Below, in pieces: positions 6,083 through 14,077 of a DNA stretch of 20,630 nucleotides (position 1 is its first letter; the number at the start of each line of letters is the position of its first letter). This DNA comes from Pseudomonadaceae bacterium UBA836 (lineage in GTDB: Bacteria > Pseudomonadota > Gammaproteobacteria > Pseudomonadales > Pseudomonadaceae): assembly GCA_002296055.1 (NCBI GenBank), contig DBHE01000168.1:1-20630 (forward strand), given 5' to 3'. A program made the translations under genes and the position numbers. Under the pieces are notes generated by a model. That model was not told the DNA's origin, did not search any database, and saw nothing but the letters and a program-made list of their open reading frames with translations.

Positions 6083-8113
6083 ATGCGTCCTGAACTGCAA
6101 GCCCCGCAAGCGCGCCGCGACCTCGGCAGCGACCCGTACCAATGGCTGGAACAACGCGATGACCCTGAGGTTGTCGCTTACCTGGAGGCCGAGAACCGCC
6201 ATACCGAAGGCTGGTTCGAACCGACAAACGCCCTGCGCGAGCAGCTGCTTGAGGAAATTCGCGGGCGCATTCGCGAAACCGACCTTGGCCTGCCCAGCGT
6301 GCGTGGCGACTGGCTGTATTACCAACGCACCGAAGCCGGCGCAGAATACCCACGCTATTACCGCTGCCCGCGGCCAGCGGACCAGAGCCTGCGCATTGAC
6401 GAGAGCAACGAGCAGTTACTGCTGGACCCGAACCAACTCGCTGCGCAGGAAGACTTCCTGGAGCTGGGTGACTTCAGCGTCAGCCCGGATCAAAATTGGC
6501 TGGCCTACAGCCTCGACACCCAAGGCAATGAAGTTTATCAACTCTATGTACGCAGCCTGATTGACGAGCAAGCGTACAGCCTACCGCTGGACAATGCTGC
6601 CGGCGCCCTGTGCTGGGCCAACGATAACCGCACACTGTTCGCCATCAGCCTGGACGCCAGCGCGCGCCCCGCCAAACTGTGGCGCCTGCAGCGTGATGCA
6701 GCGCCAGAGCCGGTGTTCGAAGAAACAGACCCGCTGTTCTATCTCCATGTCTACAGAAGTAGCTCTGAGCGCTATATCTGCGTCGCTAGCGCCAGCAAGA
6801 ACACCAGCGAGCTGCAATTTCTGCCCGCCGATCAGCCTGAAGCGCCACTTCAGTGCCTGGCGGCGCGCCGCACGGGCCACGAATATGATGCCGACCACGG
6901 TGATCAGGGCTTTGTCATTCGCAGTAACAGCCAGGGAGATAACTTCGCGCTGCTGCTATGCGACCCAACCACTCCCGGCGAGCAACACTGGCAGCAGCTC
7001 CGTGCCGTTGATCCAGCGCGCACCCTCGAAGGCGTGGAGCTACAGCGCAGCGCGCTGATCCTGCAGTACCGCAACGCCGGGTTGATTCAGTTGGAGGTAC
7101 AACCCAACGGTGCGCCAAGCTATCTGCTGCAGATGCCGGATGCGGTCTACAGCCTCCACGTTCAAGGCGGCGAAGAGTACAGCAGCGAGCGGGTACGTTT
7201 GCGCTACGAGTCGCTCAATCGACCCGCCGAGATCCGCGCACTGACCTTGGCAGATGGTGACCAGCAGGTACTGCGCACCACCCCTGTGGAAGGCCACTTC
7301 TCGCCGGACGATTATCGCGTGGAGCGTCTGTGGGCGATCGCCAAAGACGGCGCCCACATCCCCATCAGCCTGATCGAGCCACTGGACGCTGAGGGAACAG
7401 GCCCGCTTTACCTGTATGGTTACGGCGCCTACGGCGCCAGCATGGACCCCTGGTTTTCCCACGCCCGGCTGTCGCTGCTGCAGCGCGGCTGGCGGTTTGC
7501 AATTGCCCACGTGCGGGGCGGTGCCGACATGGGCGAACACTGGTATCAACAGGGCAAGCTGGAACACAAGGAAAACACCTTTAGCGACTTTATTCGCTGT
7601 GCCGAACACCTGATTGAGCAAGGTAAAACTGACCGACAGCAACTGGTCATTGCAGGCGGCAGCGCGGGCGGACTGCTAATTGGCAACGTGATCAACCAGC
7701 GCCCAGAGCTGTTCGCTGCCGCCGTGGCAGACGTCCCCTTTGTCGACGTCTGGAACACCATGAACAACCCCACGCTACCGCTGACGATCGGCGAGTACGA
7801 AGAATGGGGTGATCCGTCAGAAACCGAGGTGGCTGCGCGCATCAAAGGCTACGCACCCTATGAAAACGTTCAGCCGCAGGCCTACCCTGCTCTGCTTGTA
7901 ACCGCCGGCTACCACGATGTACGCGTACAGTACTGGGAGGCCGCCAAGTGGGTAGCCCGCCTGCGCGCCACCCGCAGCAACCACGCTCCGCTATTGCTGC
8001 GCACCCAAATGAGTGCCGGCCACGGCGGCGCCAGCGGGCGCTATCAGGCGATGCGGGAAGTGGCCGAGGAATACGCTTTTTTGCTAAGCGTTATCCCCGC
8101 AAAAAATAACTGA
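6083..8113 (+). CDS. ptrB: Oligopeptidase B (S9A serine peptidase)
   Basis: A 676-residue cytoplasmic peptidase that cuts short peptides after Arg or Lys. It has the S9 layout: an N-terminal segment and a seven-bladed propeller (to about 400), then an alpha/beta-hydrolase domain. The catalytic triad is visible: S527 in GGSAGG, D612 in GYHDVRV and H647 in GHGGASGRY. The GEYEEWG segment carries acidic residues (E571 and E573) matching the S1-pocket glutamates of E. coli PtrB, which favours oligopeptidase B over prolyl oligopeptidase. The length is close to the 686 residues of E. coli PtrB. The ATG at 6083 has no clear Shine-Dalgarno, but conserved sequence starts within ten residues. No signal peptide is seen. 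A bidirectional terminator follows. Confidence 0.93.
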   Translation: MRPELQAPQARRDLGSDPYQWLEQRDDPEVVAYLEAENRHTEGWFEPTNALREQLLEEIRGRIRETDLGLPSVRGDWLYYQRTEAGAEYPRYYRCPRPADQSLRIDESNEQLLLDPNQLAAQEDFLELGDFSVSPDQNWLAYSLDTQGNEVYQLYVRSLIDEQAYSLPLDNAAGALCWANDNRTLFAISLDASARPAKLWRLQRDAAPEPVFEETDPLFYLHVYRSSSERYICVASASKNTSELQFLPADQPEAPLQCLAARRTGHEYDADHGDQGFVIRSNSQGDNFALLLCDPTTPGEQHWQQLRAVDPARTLEGVELQRSALILQYRNAGLIQLEVQPNGAPSYLLQMPDAVYSLHVQGGEEYSSERVRLRYESLNRPAEIRALTLADGDQQVLRTTPVEGHFSPDDYRVERLWAIAKDGAHIPISLIEPLDAEGTGPLYLYGYGAYGASMDPWFSHARLSLLQRGWRFAIAHVRGGADMGEHWYQQGKLEHKENTFSDFIRCAEHLIEQGKTDRQQLVIAGGSAGGLLIGNVINQRPELFAAAVADVPFVDVWNTMNNPTLPLTIGEYEEWGDPSETEVAARIKGYAPYENVQPQAYPALLVTAGYHDVRVQYWEAAKWVARLRATRSNHAPLLLRTQMSAGHGGASGRYQAMREVAEEYAFLLSVIPAKNN

Positions 8114-8132
8114 TCGCAGGCAAGCAACCACA

Positions 8133-8171
8133 AAAAAGCCCGCCCGGTGCATCGCACCGAGCGGGCTTTTT
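8133..8171. terminator. Bidirectional intrinsic terminator between ptrB and putP
   Basis: A long stem pairs AAAAAGCCCGC with GCGGGCTTTTT, and inside it CGGTGC with GCACCG around ATC. There is an A run on the left and a T run on the right, so it can terminate in both directions. It sits between the convergent stops of ptrB (8113) and putP (8185). Confidence 0.93.
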
Positions 8172-8184
8172 ATTCAGTCAGACG

Positions 8185-9657
8185 TTAGAAGCGCGACTTC
8201 ATATCGTCAAACTGAGCTTCTACGTGCGCAGAAGGTGCAGGTGTTAGCAGGGTGACAACCACAATGGCAATGGTCGCCAGGATAAAGCCTGGGACGATCT
8301 CATACAGGCCGCTGCTGTCGATCTGCTTCCAAACCACCACAGTCACGCCACCGACAATCACGCCAGCCAGCGCGCCAAAGCGGTTCATACGGCGCCAGTA
8401 CAGCGACAGGATAACCGCCGGACCAAAGGCCGCACCAAACCCGGCCCAAGCGTAGGAGACCAGACCCAGTACGGTGCTGTCAGGGTTAAAGGCCAGCATC
8501 AGTGCGATAGCCGCGATACCTACGACCGCCACACGCCCCACCCAGACCAGCTCCTGCTGGGTTGCATCACGGCGGAACAGCGCTTTGTAGAAGTCCTCGG
8601 CCAGCGCAGAGGACGATACCAGCAGCTGCGAGTCCGCAGTCGACATGATGGCCGCCAGCACAGCCGCCAGCAGAATACCGGCAACCAGCGGATGCATCAG
8701 TGCCTGCACTAGCGACAGGAAGACGGTTTCGGCATCGGCCAGACCTTCTTCACCGAAGTAACCGATACCCACCCAGCCGATGACCAGCGCTGCAAGCAGG
8801 CAGACACCGGACCAGAGCACGGCGATACGACGTGCAGTCGGCAACGCGGCGTCGCTTTCAACCGCCTTGAAACGAGCCAGAATATGCGGCTGACCAAAGT
8901 AGCCCAGACCCCACGCCAGCAGCGAGACGATAGCGATCACGCCAAGCGGCTTGCCTTCCACATCGGTCCAGAGGTTCAGCAGCTCGGGGTTGCGAGCTTC
9001 CATGGCACCATGAACCGCTTCCCAGCCGCCCATGATATTGAGCGCCATGACCGGCACCACAATCAATGCAGCCGCCATCAGCAGACCTTGAATCACATCG
9101 GTCCAGGATACCGCCAGGAAGCCACCAAAGAAGGTGTAGGAGATGATCGCGAGCGTGCCGACGATAACGGCAATGCTGTAACCAAAACCAAAGGTGCTTT
9201 CAAACAGCTTGCCCGCCGCCACCAGGCCAGAGCTGGTGTAGAACAGGAAGAACAGCAGAATGAATACCGCCGAGATCACCCGCAGCAGGCGGCTGCTGTC
9301 CTCGAAACGATTTTCAAAGTAGGCCGGCAGGGTCAGCGAGTCGTTGGCCACATGCGAGTAGACACGTAGACGGCGCGCCACGATCAGCCAGTTGGCCCAG
9401 GTGCCAGCCAGCAGGCCCATGGCAATCCAGGACGCCTCGTAGCCGGCAGACAGTGCGTAGCCCGGCAAGCCGAGCAGCAGCCAGCCGCTCATGTCCGAAG
9501 CACCGGCGGACAGCGCCGCAGTACCCGGGCCCAGCGAGCGACCACCGAGGATGTAGTCCGACAGGTTGGTGGTGCGCTTGTAGGCGATATAGCCTAGCGC
9601 AAGCATTACCCCGATATAGACAATGAACGTCGCCGTAACGACTGCAGTATTTTCCAT
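8185..9657 (-). CDS. putP: Sodium/proline symporter
   Basis: A 490-residue inner-membrane transporter of the sodium:solute symporter family (SSS), importing proline with Na+. D55, M56 and S57 in GASDMSGW match the Na+/proline residues of E. coli PutP at the same numbers, and the AAIMSTADSQLLVSSS segment carries the conserved Ser/Thr pair of the second sodium site. The hydrophobicity fits about 13 membrane helices, and the length is normal for PutP (E. coli about 502). The ATG at 9657 follows a purine run (GAGAGAGAGAACAAAA) acting as a weak Shine-Dalgarno. It lies downstream of putA on the same strand with a 158-bp gap, and supplies the substrate for PutA. Confidence 0.95.
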   Translation of the reverse strand: MENTAVVTATFIVYIGVMLALGYIAYKRTTNLSDYILGGRSLGPGTAALSAGASDMSGWLLLGLPGYALSAGYEASWIAMGLLAGTWANWLIVARRLRVYSHVANDSLTLPAYFENRFEDSSRLLRVISAVFILLFFLFYTSSGLVAAGKLFESTFGFGYSIAVIVGTLAIISYTFFGGFLAVSWTDVIQGLLMAAALIVVPVMALNIMGGWEAVHGAMEARNPELLNLWTDVEGKPLGVIAIVSLLAWGLGYFGQPHILARFKAVESDAALPTARRIAVLWSGVCLLAALVIGWVGIGYFGEEGLADAETVFLSLVQALMHPLVAGILLAAVLAAIMSTADSQLLVSSSALAEDFYKALFRRDATQQELVWVGRVAVVGIAAIALMLAFNPDSTVLGLVSYAWAGFGAAFGPAVILSLYWRRMNRFGALAGVIVGGVTVVVWKQIDSSGLYEIVPGFILATIAIVVVTLLTPAPSAHVEAQFDDMKSRF

Positions 9658-9707
9658 TTTTGTTCTCTCTCTCAGAGATGCGTGGTGTTTTCCCGCTGGT
9701 GGGCGGC

Positions 9708-9732
9708 GGGTTGCCCGCTATTGTGGCAACCC
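9708..9732 (-). other. Hairpin in the putA-putP gap
   Basis: GGGTTGCC (9708-9715) pairs with GGCAACCC (9725-9732), an 8-bp perfect stem with a 9-nt loop. No U-tract follows on the minus strand, so it is not a standard terminator. In a putA-putP transcript it could act as a processing or stability element. Otherwise I see nothing distinctive in this 158-bp gap. Confidence 0.35.
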
Positions 9733-9815
9733 TGGTTCAACCTTGCATCCTCGGTTGCTGAACTATCCCTGCTGCTGATTCGTCCCTGTTGCTGCACTGA
9801 CTGTCTCCCGGTGCC

Positions 9816-12800
9816 TCAAGGCTCCCCATCACCGAGGGACAACAGACTGGCGTTACCACCCACAGCGGTGGTGTTGATAGTACGGGTGCGTTCGGTCACA
9901 AAGCGCAGCAAGTAGTGCGGGCCGCCCGCCTTGGGACCAGTGCCGGACAGGCCCTGACCACCAAATGGCTGCACCCCAACAACCGCGCCAATCTGGTTGC
10001 GGTTGATGTACACGTTGCCGATGCGAACCCGTGCATCAATGTGCTCGGCGGTGTCTTCATTGCGGCTGTGCACGCCCAAAGTCAGACCAAAGCCGGTCGC
10101 ATTGATGTCGTCGATGACCTTGTCCAGATCGCGGTTGCGCCAGGTAACCACGTGCAGAATCGGCCCAAAATGCTCCTGGGTCAATTCGTTGATGCTGTCC
10201 AGTCGGAAGGCGACCGGCGCAATAAAGTGACCGTCCAGGCCCGGCGGAATCGGCGTCTCGGCAATCAAGCGCCCTGCCTGCTTGAGCTCGCGCACGTGCG
10301 CCAGCAACCCTTCACGGGCCTCAGCATCAATCACCGGACCTACATCGGTATCGCGACGCGCCGGATCACCGACATGCAGCTCGGCCATGGCGCCTTTGAG
10401 CAGTTCGATAACACGCTCGGCAATGTCCTCCTGCACAAAGAGCACGCGCAAGGCCGAGCAGCGCTGACCCGCACTCTGGAACGCGGAGTGCACCACATCC
10501 TTGACGACCTGCTCCGGTAGCGCGGTGGAGTCGACAATCATGGCGTTCTGGCCGCCGGTCTCGGCAATCATCGGCGCAATGGCACTGTCGCGCGCAGCAA
10601 GGGCGCGGTTGATGATATGCGCGGTCTGAGTCGAGCCGGTGAAGGCAACCCCGGTAATCCGCGGGTCGGAGGTAACCACACTACCCACCTGCTTGCCATC
10701 GCCGGGCAGCAGCGCCAGCACATCGCCCGGCAGACCGGCTTCGTGCATCAGCTCGACGCAGCGCACCGCCACCAGGCTGGTTTGCTCGGCCGGTTTGGCG
10801 ACCACCGTATTACCGCATACCAGCGCCGCACTGACCTGGCCCAGGAAGATCGCCAGCGGGAAGTTCCACGGGCTGATACAGGCGAATACGCCGCGGCCTT
10901 GCAGATAAATCTCGTTGCTCTCGCCGGTTGGCCCCGGCAAGGTGATAGTGGCAAAGCGCTGACGGGCCTGCGCCGCGTAATAGCGGCAAAAATCCACCGC
11001 CTCGCGCACTTCATCAATACCGTCCTGCAGCAGCTTGCCCGCCTCCAGCGTGCACAGCGCCATCAGCTCGGGCATGTGCTCTTCCAGCTTGTCGGCCGTA
11101 CGCTCAAGGATCGCAGCGCGCTGATCCACCGGCGTGGCATTCCAGCGCACAAAGGCGCTGCTCAAGCCGTCGATGGCCTCGCGAGTCTGCTCGGCGGTAG
11201 CCCAGACCACCTCACCCACCTGGTGCGAGAGCTGGTACGGGCACATGACCGGACGCACCTCACCGCTCAGGCGCTTGCCATTAACCAGCGGCGCGCCGCT
11301 CCAACGGCTGTTCCACCAGCTATCGAGCTGCTCCTTCAACGGCAGCCACTCGCACAGCACGTTCATGTTTACCCCACGGGAGTTACGACGCCCTTCACCG
11401 TAAATAGCCGGCGGCAAGGGGATACGCGGGTTGGCCAGCACGCTGTGCCGCTGCAGGGTGGTTACCGGATGCGCAGTCAGCGTCTCGACCGGTACACGCG
11501 GATCAACCAGCTTGTGCACGAAGGATGAGTTGGCACCGTTCTCCAGCAATCGACGCACCAGATAGGGCAGCAGATCCTTATGGGCACCGACCGGCGCGTA
11601 AATGCGCACCGGACAGCCGGCCTGCTCGATGACAGTGTCATACAGGGCGTCACCCATGCCGTGCAGACGCTGGAATTCGAATTCACGGTCATTGGCCATG
11701 GCCAGGATGCAGGTCACGGTGTGCGCGTTGTGCGTCGCGAACTGCGGGTAGATCTGGCCGTCAGTCAGCGGGCTGAGCAGAAAGCGCGCGCAAGCCAGGT
11801 ACGAAACGTCGGTGGCTTCTTTGCGGGTGAATACCGGGTAGTTCGACAGGCCGGCCTGCTGCGACCATTTGATCTCCGAGTCCCAGTAAGCGCCCTTGAC
11901 CAGGCGCACCGGAATGCGATCGCCCTGCGAGCGCGCCACCAAGGTCAGCCAGCACAGCACCGGCAGCGCGCGCTTGGAATAAGCCTGAACAACCAGACCG
12001 AAGTTACCCCAGCCCTGCACGTCAGGATGGCGATAAACCTTCTCAAACAGCTTGAGCGACAGCTCCAGACGGTCTGCCTCCTCGGCATCGATGGTGATAC
12101 CCACATCACCCTTGCGCGCCTGACGCACCAACTCCAGCACACTTTCACCCAACTCTTCGATCACCTGCTCTTCGCGGGCAACCTCATAATGCGGGTGCAG
12201 CGCCGACAACTTGATGGAGATGGTCGGCTTGGGGCTTGAGCCCTTGTACTTGTCATCGACCAGCGCAGCGATGGCCTTGCTGTAATCGGCAAAATACTTG
12301 GCCGCGTCTGCGCGGGTCAGGGCCGCCTCGCCAAGCATGTCGAAGGAATAGGTATAGCCCTGGTCACGCTGCGGCTTGCCGTTCTTCAGCGCTTCGGTGA
12401 TGGTGCGGCCAAGTACAAACTGGCGGCCCATGATTTTCATCGCCTGCATCATGGCGCCGCGGATCACTGGCTCGCCGCTACGCTTGACCAGGCGGCCCAG
12501 TACAGTGCCCGGCGTGCCATCGTGGCGCTTGTCCAGGTTCACCACCTTGCCTGTCATCACCAGCCCCCAGGCGGCAGCGTTGACCAGCGTGTGCTCGCTC
12601 TGGCCTACGTGGCGGTCCCATTGGGCGGCATTCAGCTTGTCGCGAATCAGCGCGTCAGCGGTGTCGGCATCCGGCACGCGCAGCAGCGCTTCGGCCAGAC
12701 ACATCAGCATGATGCCTTCCTGGGTATCCAGACTGTACTGCTGGAGCAGCGCGTCAATACTGTCAACCGCGTTATCCCGCTTGCGCACATCAATGATCAG

Positions 12801-12971
12801 TTGGTTGGCCTTGCGCGAGAGGGCCGCAAGGTCCTGCGCTTGTGCCAGCTCGATCAGCTCGCGCAGGTAACTGTCTTCATCAACGGCGTAATTGGCACTG
12901 ACGGTGTGCAGAAATTCACTGGGCTGGCTGCGCAGGAAATCACCCTGCAGCGCCTGGCTGGCTTTAAACAT
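9816..12971 (-). CDS. putA: Bifunctional proline dehydrogenase / P5C dehydrogenase
   Basis: A 1051-residue enzyme that oxidises proline to glutamate. The FAD-dependent PRODH barrel lies roughly at residues 170-500 (SIKLSALHPHYE, LVKGAYWDSE near 355-365, RRLLENGANSSF near 472-483). The NAD+-dependent aldehyde dehydrogenase follows at about 560-1020 (NFPLAIF, E804 in AETGGQNA, catalytic C838 in GQRCSA, QPFGGQGLSGTGPKAGG). It has no N-terminal ribbon-helix-helix domain, unlike the 1320-residue E. coli PutA, so it should not repress its own gene; the P. aeruginosa form is similar. Electrons go to the membrane quinone pool. The ATG at 12971 has AGGAG 9 nt upstream. The adjacent pruR and the repeats at 13135-13188 suggest PruR control. 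Confidence 0.96.
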   Translation of the reverse strand: MFKASQALQGDFLRSQPSEFLHTVSANYAVDEDSYLRELIELAQAQDLAALSRKANQLIIDVRKRDNAVDSIDALLQQYSLDTQEGIMLMCLAEALLRVPDADTADALIRDKLNAAQWDRHVGQSEHTLVNAAAWGLVMTGKVVNLDKRHDGTPGTVLGRLVKRSGEPVIRGAMMQAMKIMGRQFVLGRTITEALKNGKPQRDQGYTYSFDMLGEAALTRADAAKYFADYSKAIAALVDDKYKGSSPKPTISIKLSALHPHYEVAREEQVIEELGESVLELVRQARKGDVGITIDAEEADRLELSLKLFEKVYRHPDVQGWGNFGLVVQAYSKRALPVLCWLTLVARSQGDRIPVRLVKGAYWDSEIKWSQQAGLSNYPVFTRKEATDVSYLACARFLLSPLTDGQIYPQFATHNAHTVTCILAMANDREFEFQRLHGMGDALYDTVIEQAGCPVRIYAPVGAHKDLLPYLVRRLLENGANSSFVHKLVDPRVPVETLTAHPVTTLQRHSVLANPRIPLPPAIYGEGRRNSRGVNMNVLCEWLPLKEQLDSWWNSRWSGAPLVNGKRLSGEVRPVMCPYQLSHQVGEVVWATAEQTREAIDGLSSAFVRWNATPVDQRAAILERTADKLEEHMPELMALCTLEAGKLLQDGIDEVREAVDFCRYYAAQARQRFATITLPGPTGESNEIYLQGRGVFACISPWNFPLAIFLGQVSAALVCGNTVVAKPAEQTSLVAVRCVELMHEAGLPGDVLALLPGDGKQVGSVVTSDPRITGVAFTGSTQTAHIINRALAARDSAIAPMIAETGGQNAMIVDSTALPEQVVKDVVHSAFQSAGQRCSALRVLFVQEDIAERVIELLKGAMAELHVGDPARRDTDVGPVIDAEAREGLLAHVRELKQAGRLIAETPIPPGLDGHFIAPVAFRLDSINELTQEHFGPILHVVTWRNRDLDKVIDDINATGFGLTLGVHSRNEDTAEHIDARVRIGNVYINRNQIGAVVGVQPFGGQGLSGTGPKAGGPHYLLRFVTERTRTINTTAVGGNASLLSLGDGEP

Positions 12972-13127
12972 TCTGGCATGCTCCTGGATCGACCCGGGCT
13001 CTGTAGTGAGCCATCGGGCTGTGAGTTCGCCTTAATACAACCCTAGACCATCAGGGCGCGTAGGACGAACCATCCGCTTTGTTGTGATGTAATTTCGCCA
13101 CTGCCAGAGCGGCAGGCGCGATCATCG

Positions 13128-13156
13128 ACTGTAGAAGCAGAACTCGCAGGAATCTT
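13128..13156 (-). promoter_or_regulatory. Possible putA promoter overlapping the repeat array
   Basis: On the minus strand a -10-like TACAGT (13128-13133) lies beside the putA-proximal repeat. The matching -35 position, 17 bp upstream (13151-13156), reads AAGATT and is poor. A weak -35 overlapped by activator sites is the usual design of AraC-type class II promoters. Transcription would start near 13121, leaving a leader of about 150 nt before putA. Confidence 0.3.
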
Positions 13157-13188
13157 GCAGAAAACTCTGGTCTTTTTGCGAAAAACTC
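13135..13188 (-). repeat. Three phased direct repeats, candidate PruR operator
   Basis: On the minus strand the copies are GAGTTTTTCGCAA (13188-13176), GAGTTTTCTGCAA (13167-13155) and the shorter GAGTTCTGCTT (13145-13135). Copies one and two agree at 11 of 13 positions, and copy three matches copy two after a 2-nt deletion. GAGTT starts are 21 and 22 bp apart, about two helical turns, so all face the same side of the DNA. Tandem sites at this spacing are typical of AraC/XylS regulators, and the array lies between the AraC-type gene and putA. Confidence 0.5.
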
Positions 13189-13193
13189 GGAAA

Positions 13194-13958
13194 TCAGCCG
13201 CCAATACGCAGCGCGCGCGGTGTCTGTCCAAGCTGACGGCGTAGCGCGTGAGTCAGCGCACTTTGACTGGAGAAGCCGCAGCGACTGGCCACCTCGGCAA
13301 CCGGCAGTGCGCTGTCACGCAGCAAATGGGCGGCCTCGCGCACCCGCAGGGCCAACACATGCTGGTGTGGCGTCATGCCGGTTGCCTGACGGTACAGGGC
13401 GTGAAAATGACTGCTGCTGACGCATACCTGAGCGGCCAGAGAGGCAACGCTGAGCGGACGATCCAGATTGGCCAGCACATAGGTTTCTAAGCGCTGTAAC
13501 TCCTCTGAGCTGAGCGCGCCACGCGTACGCTGCGCGCCAGCATCAACACCCAGCCGCCGCTGCAAGGCAGCCAGCAGCACGCCACCCAGGTGCCAGTTGA
13601 GACCGTCCTGCTCAGCCTGCGGCGTGGCGACCGCGTACTGAGCAAAATCCAGCAGCCCCTGAAGCTGGTGATCCAGCTGGACAAAGCGCGGCCGCTCGAA
13701 CAGCCGTTCGGCATCATTGCCGCCCAAGGCCCCGGCCGCCGCACTCGGCAGGTCCATGATAAGCATGTGGTTATGCCCCCGACCGGAAAAGGCGTGCGCC
13801 TCCCCACCGGGCACCACACAGGCGTGCAAGCGGTTGACTGCCCCGCCCTGCCCCTGCACCTCAAAATCCGCGCAGCCACGCAGCCCGATCACCAGTTGGT
13901 GCTCGGGGTGGGCGTGGGTCGCGGTTTGAACCGGCAGATCGAGAATGCGTGTGCGCAT
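13194..13958 (-). CDS. pruR: AraC-family regulator, PruR-type activator of proline catabolism
   Basis: A 254-residue regulator. The N-terminal half looks like a cupin sensing domain (histidine-rich HAHPEHQLVIGLRG). The C-terminal 100 residues hold two helix-turn-helix motifs: LSVASLAAQVCVSSSHFHALYR and LPVAEVASRCGFSSQSALTHALRR, ending in the family's QLGQTPRALR. In P. aeruginosa the AraC-type PruR, beside putA, activates put genes in response to proline; position and orientation agree here. The frame runs back to a TTG at 14006 and an ATG at 13988, but MRTRILDL at 13958 is the most family-like start. None has a clear Shine-Dalgarno, so the start is uncertain. It is divergent from the Lon gene. 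Confidence 0.82.
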   Translation of the reverse strand: MRTRILDLPVQTATHAHPEHQLVIGLRGCADFEVQGQGGAVNRLHACVVPGGEAHAFSGRGHNHMLIMDLPSAAAGALGGNDAERLFERPRFVQLDHQLQGLLDFAQYAVATPQAEQDGLNWHLGGVLLAALQRRLGVDAGAQRTRGALSSEELQRLETYVLANLDRPLSVASLAAQVCVSSSHFHALYRQATGMTPHQHVLALRVREAAHLLRDSALPVAEVASRCGFSSQSALTHALRRQLGQTPRALRIGG

Positions 13959-14018
13959 GCAGGGCCATCCATCAAAGCAGATGCCCATGCTGCCACAAGC
14001 GCTCAAAAAATGCCGCTA

Positions 14019-14046
14019 TTGAAATCGCCGCGCGCTGCCGCCATGT
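14019..14046 (+). promoter_or_regulatory. Sigma-32 (heat-shock) type promoter of the Lon-family gene
   Basis: TTGAAA (14019-14024) is followed after 14 bp by CGCCATGT (14039-14046), seven of eight matches to the sigma-32 -10 consensus CCCCATnT. The base before TTGAAA is A instead of C. The layout is like E. coli groE. Transcription would start near 14053, giving a leader of about 25 nt that keeps the Shine-Dalgarno AAAAGG at 14065-14070. Confidence 0.55.
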
Positions 14047-14077
14047 CTGAGCCATGAACCACTGAAAAGGCCACACC

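Noticed and set aside
6030..6353. Upstream extension of the small membrane protein to 231 residues
   Set aside because: It is antisense to the conserved start of oligopeptidase B and is compositionally unlike a real protein. The membrane-protein family start is at 6029.
13959..14006. Upstream TTG or ATG starts for pruR
   Set aside because: They add a short segment without family resemblance or Shine-Dalgarno, and run into the divergent promoter of the Lon gene. They cannot be fully excluded.
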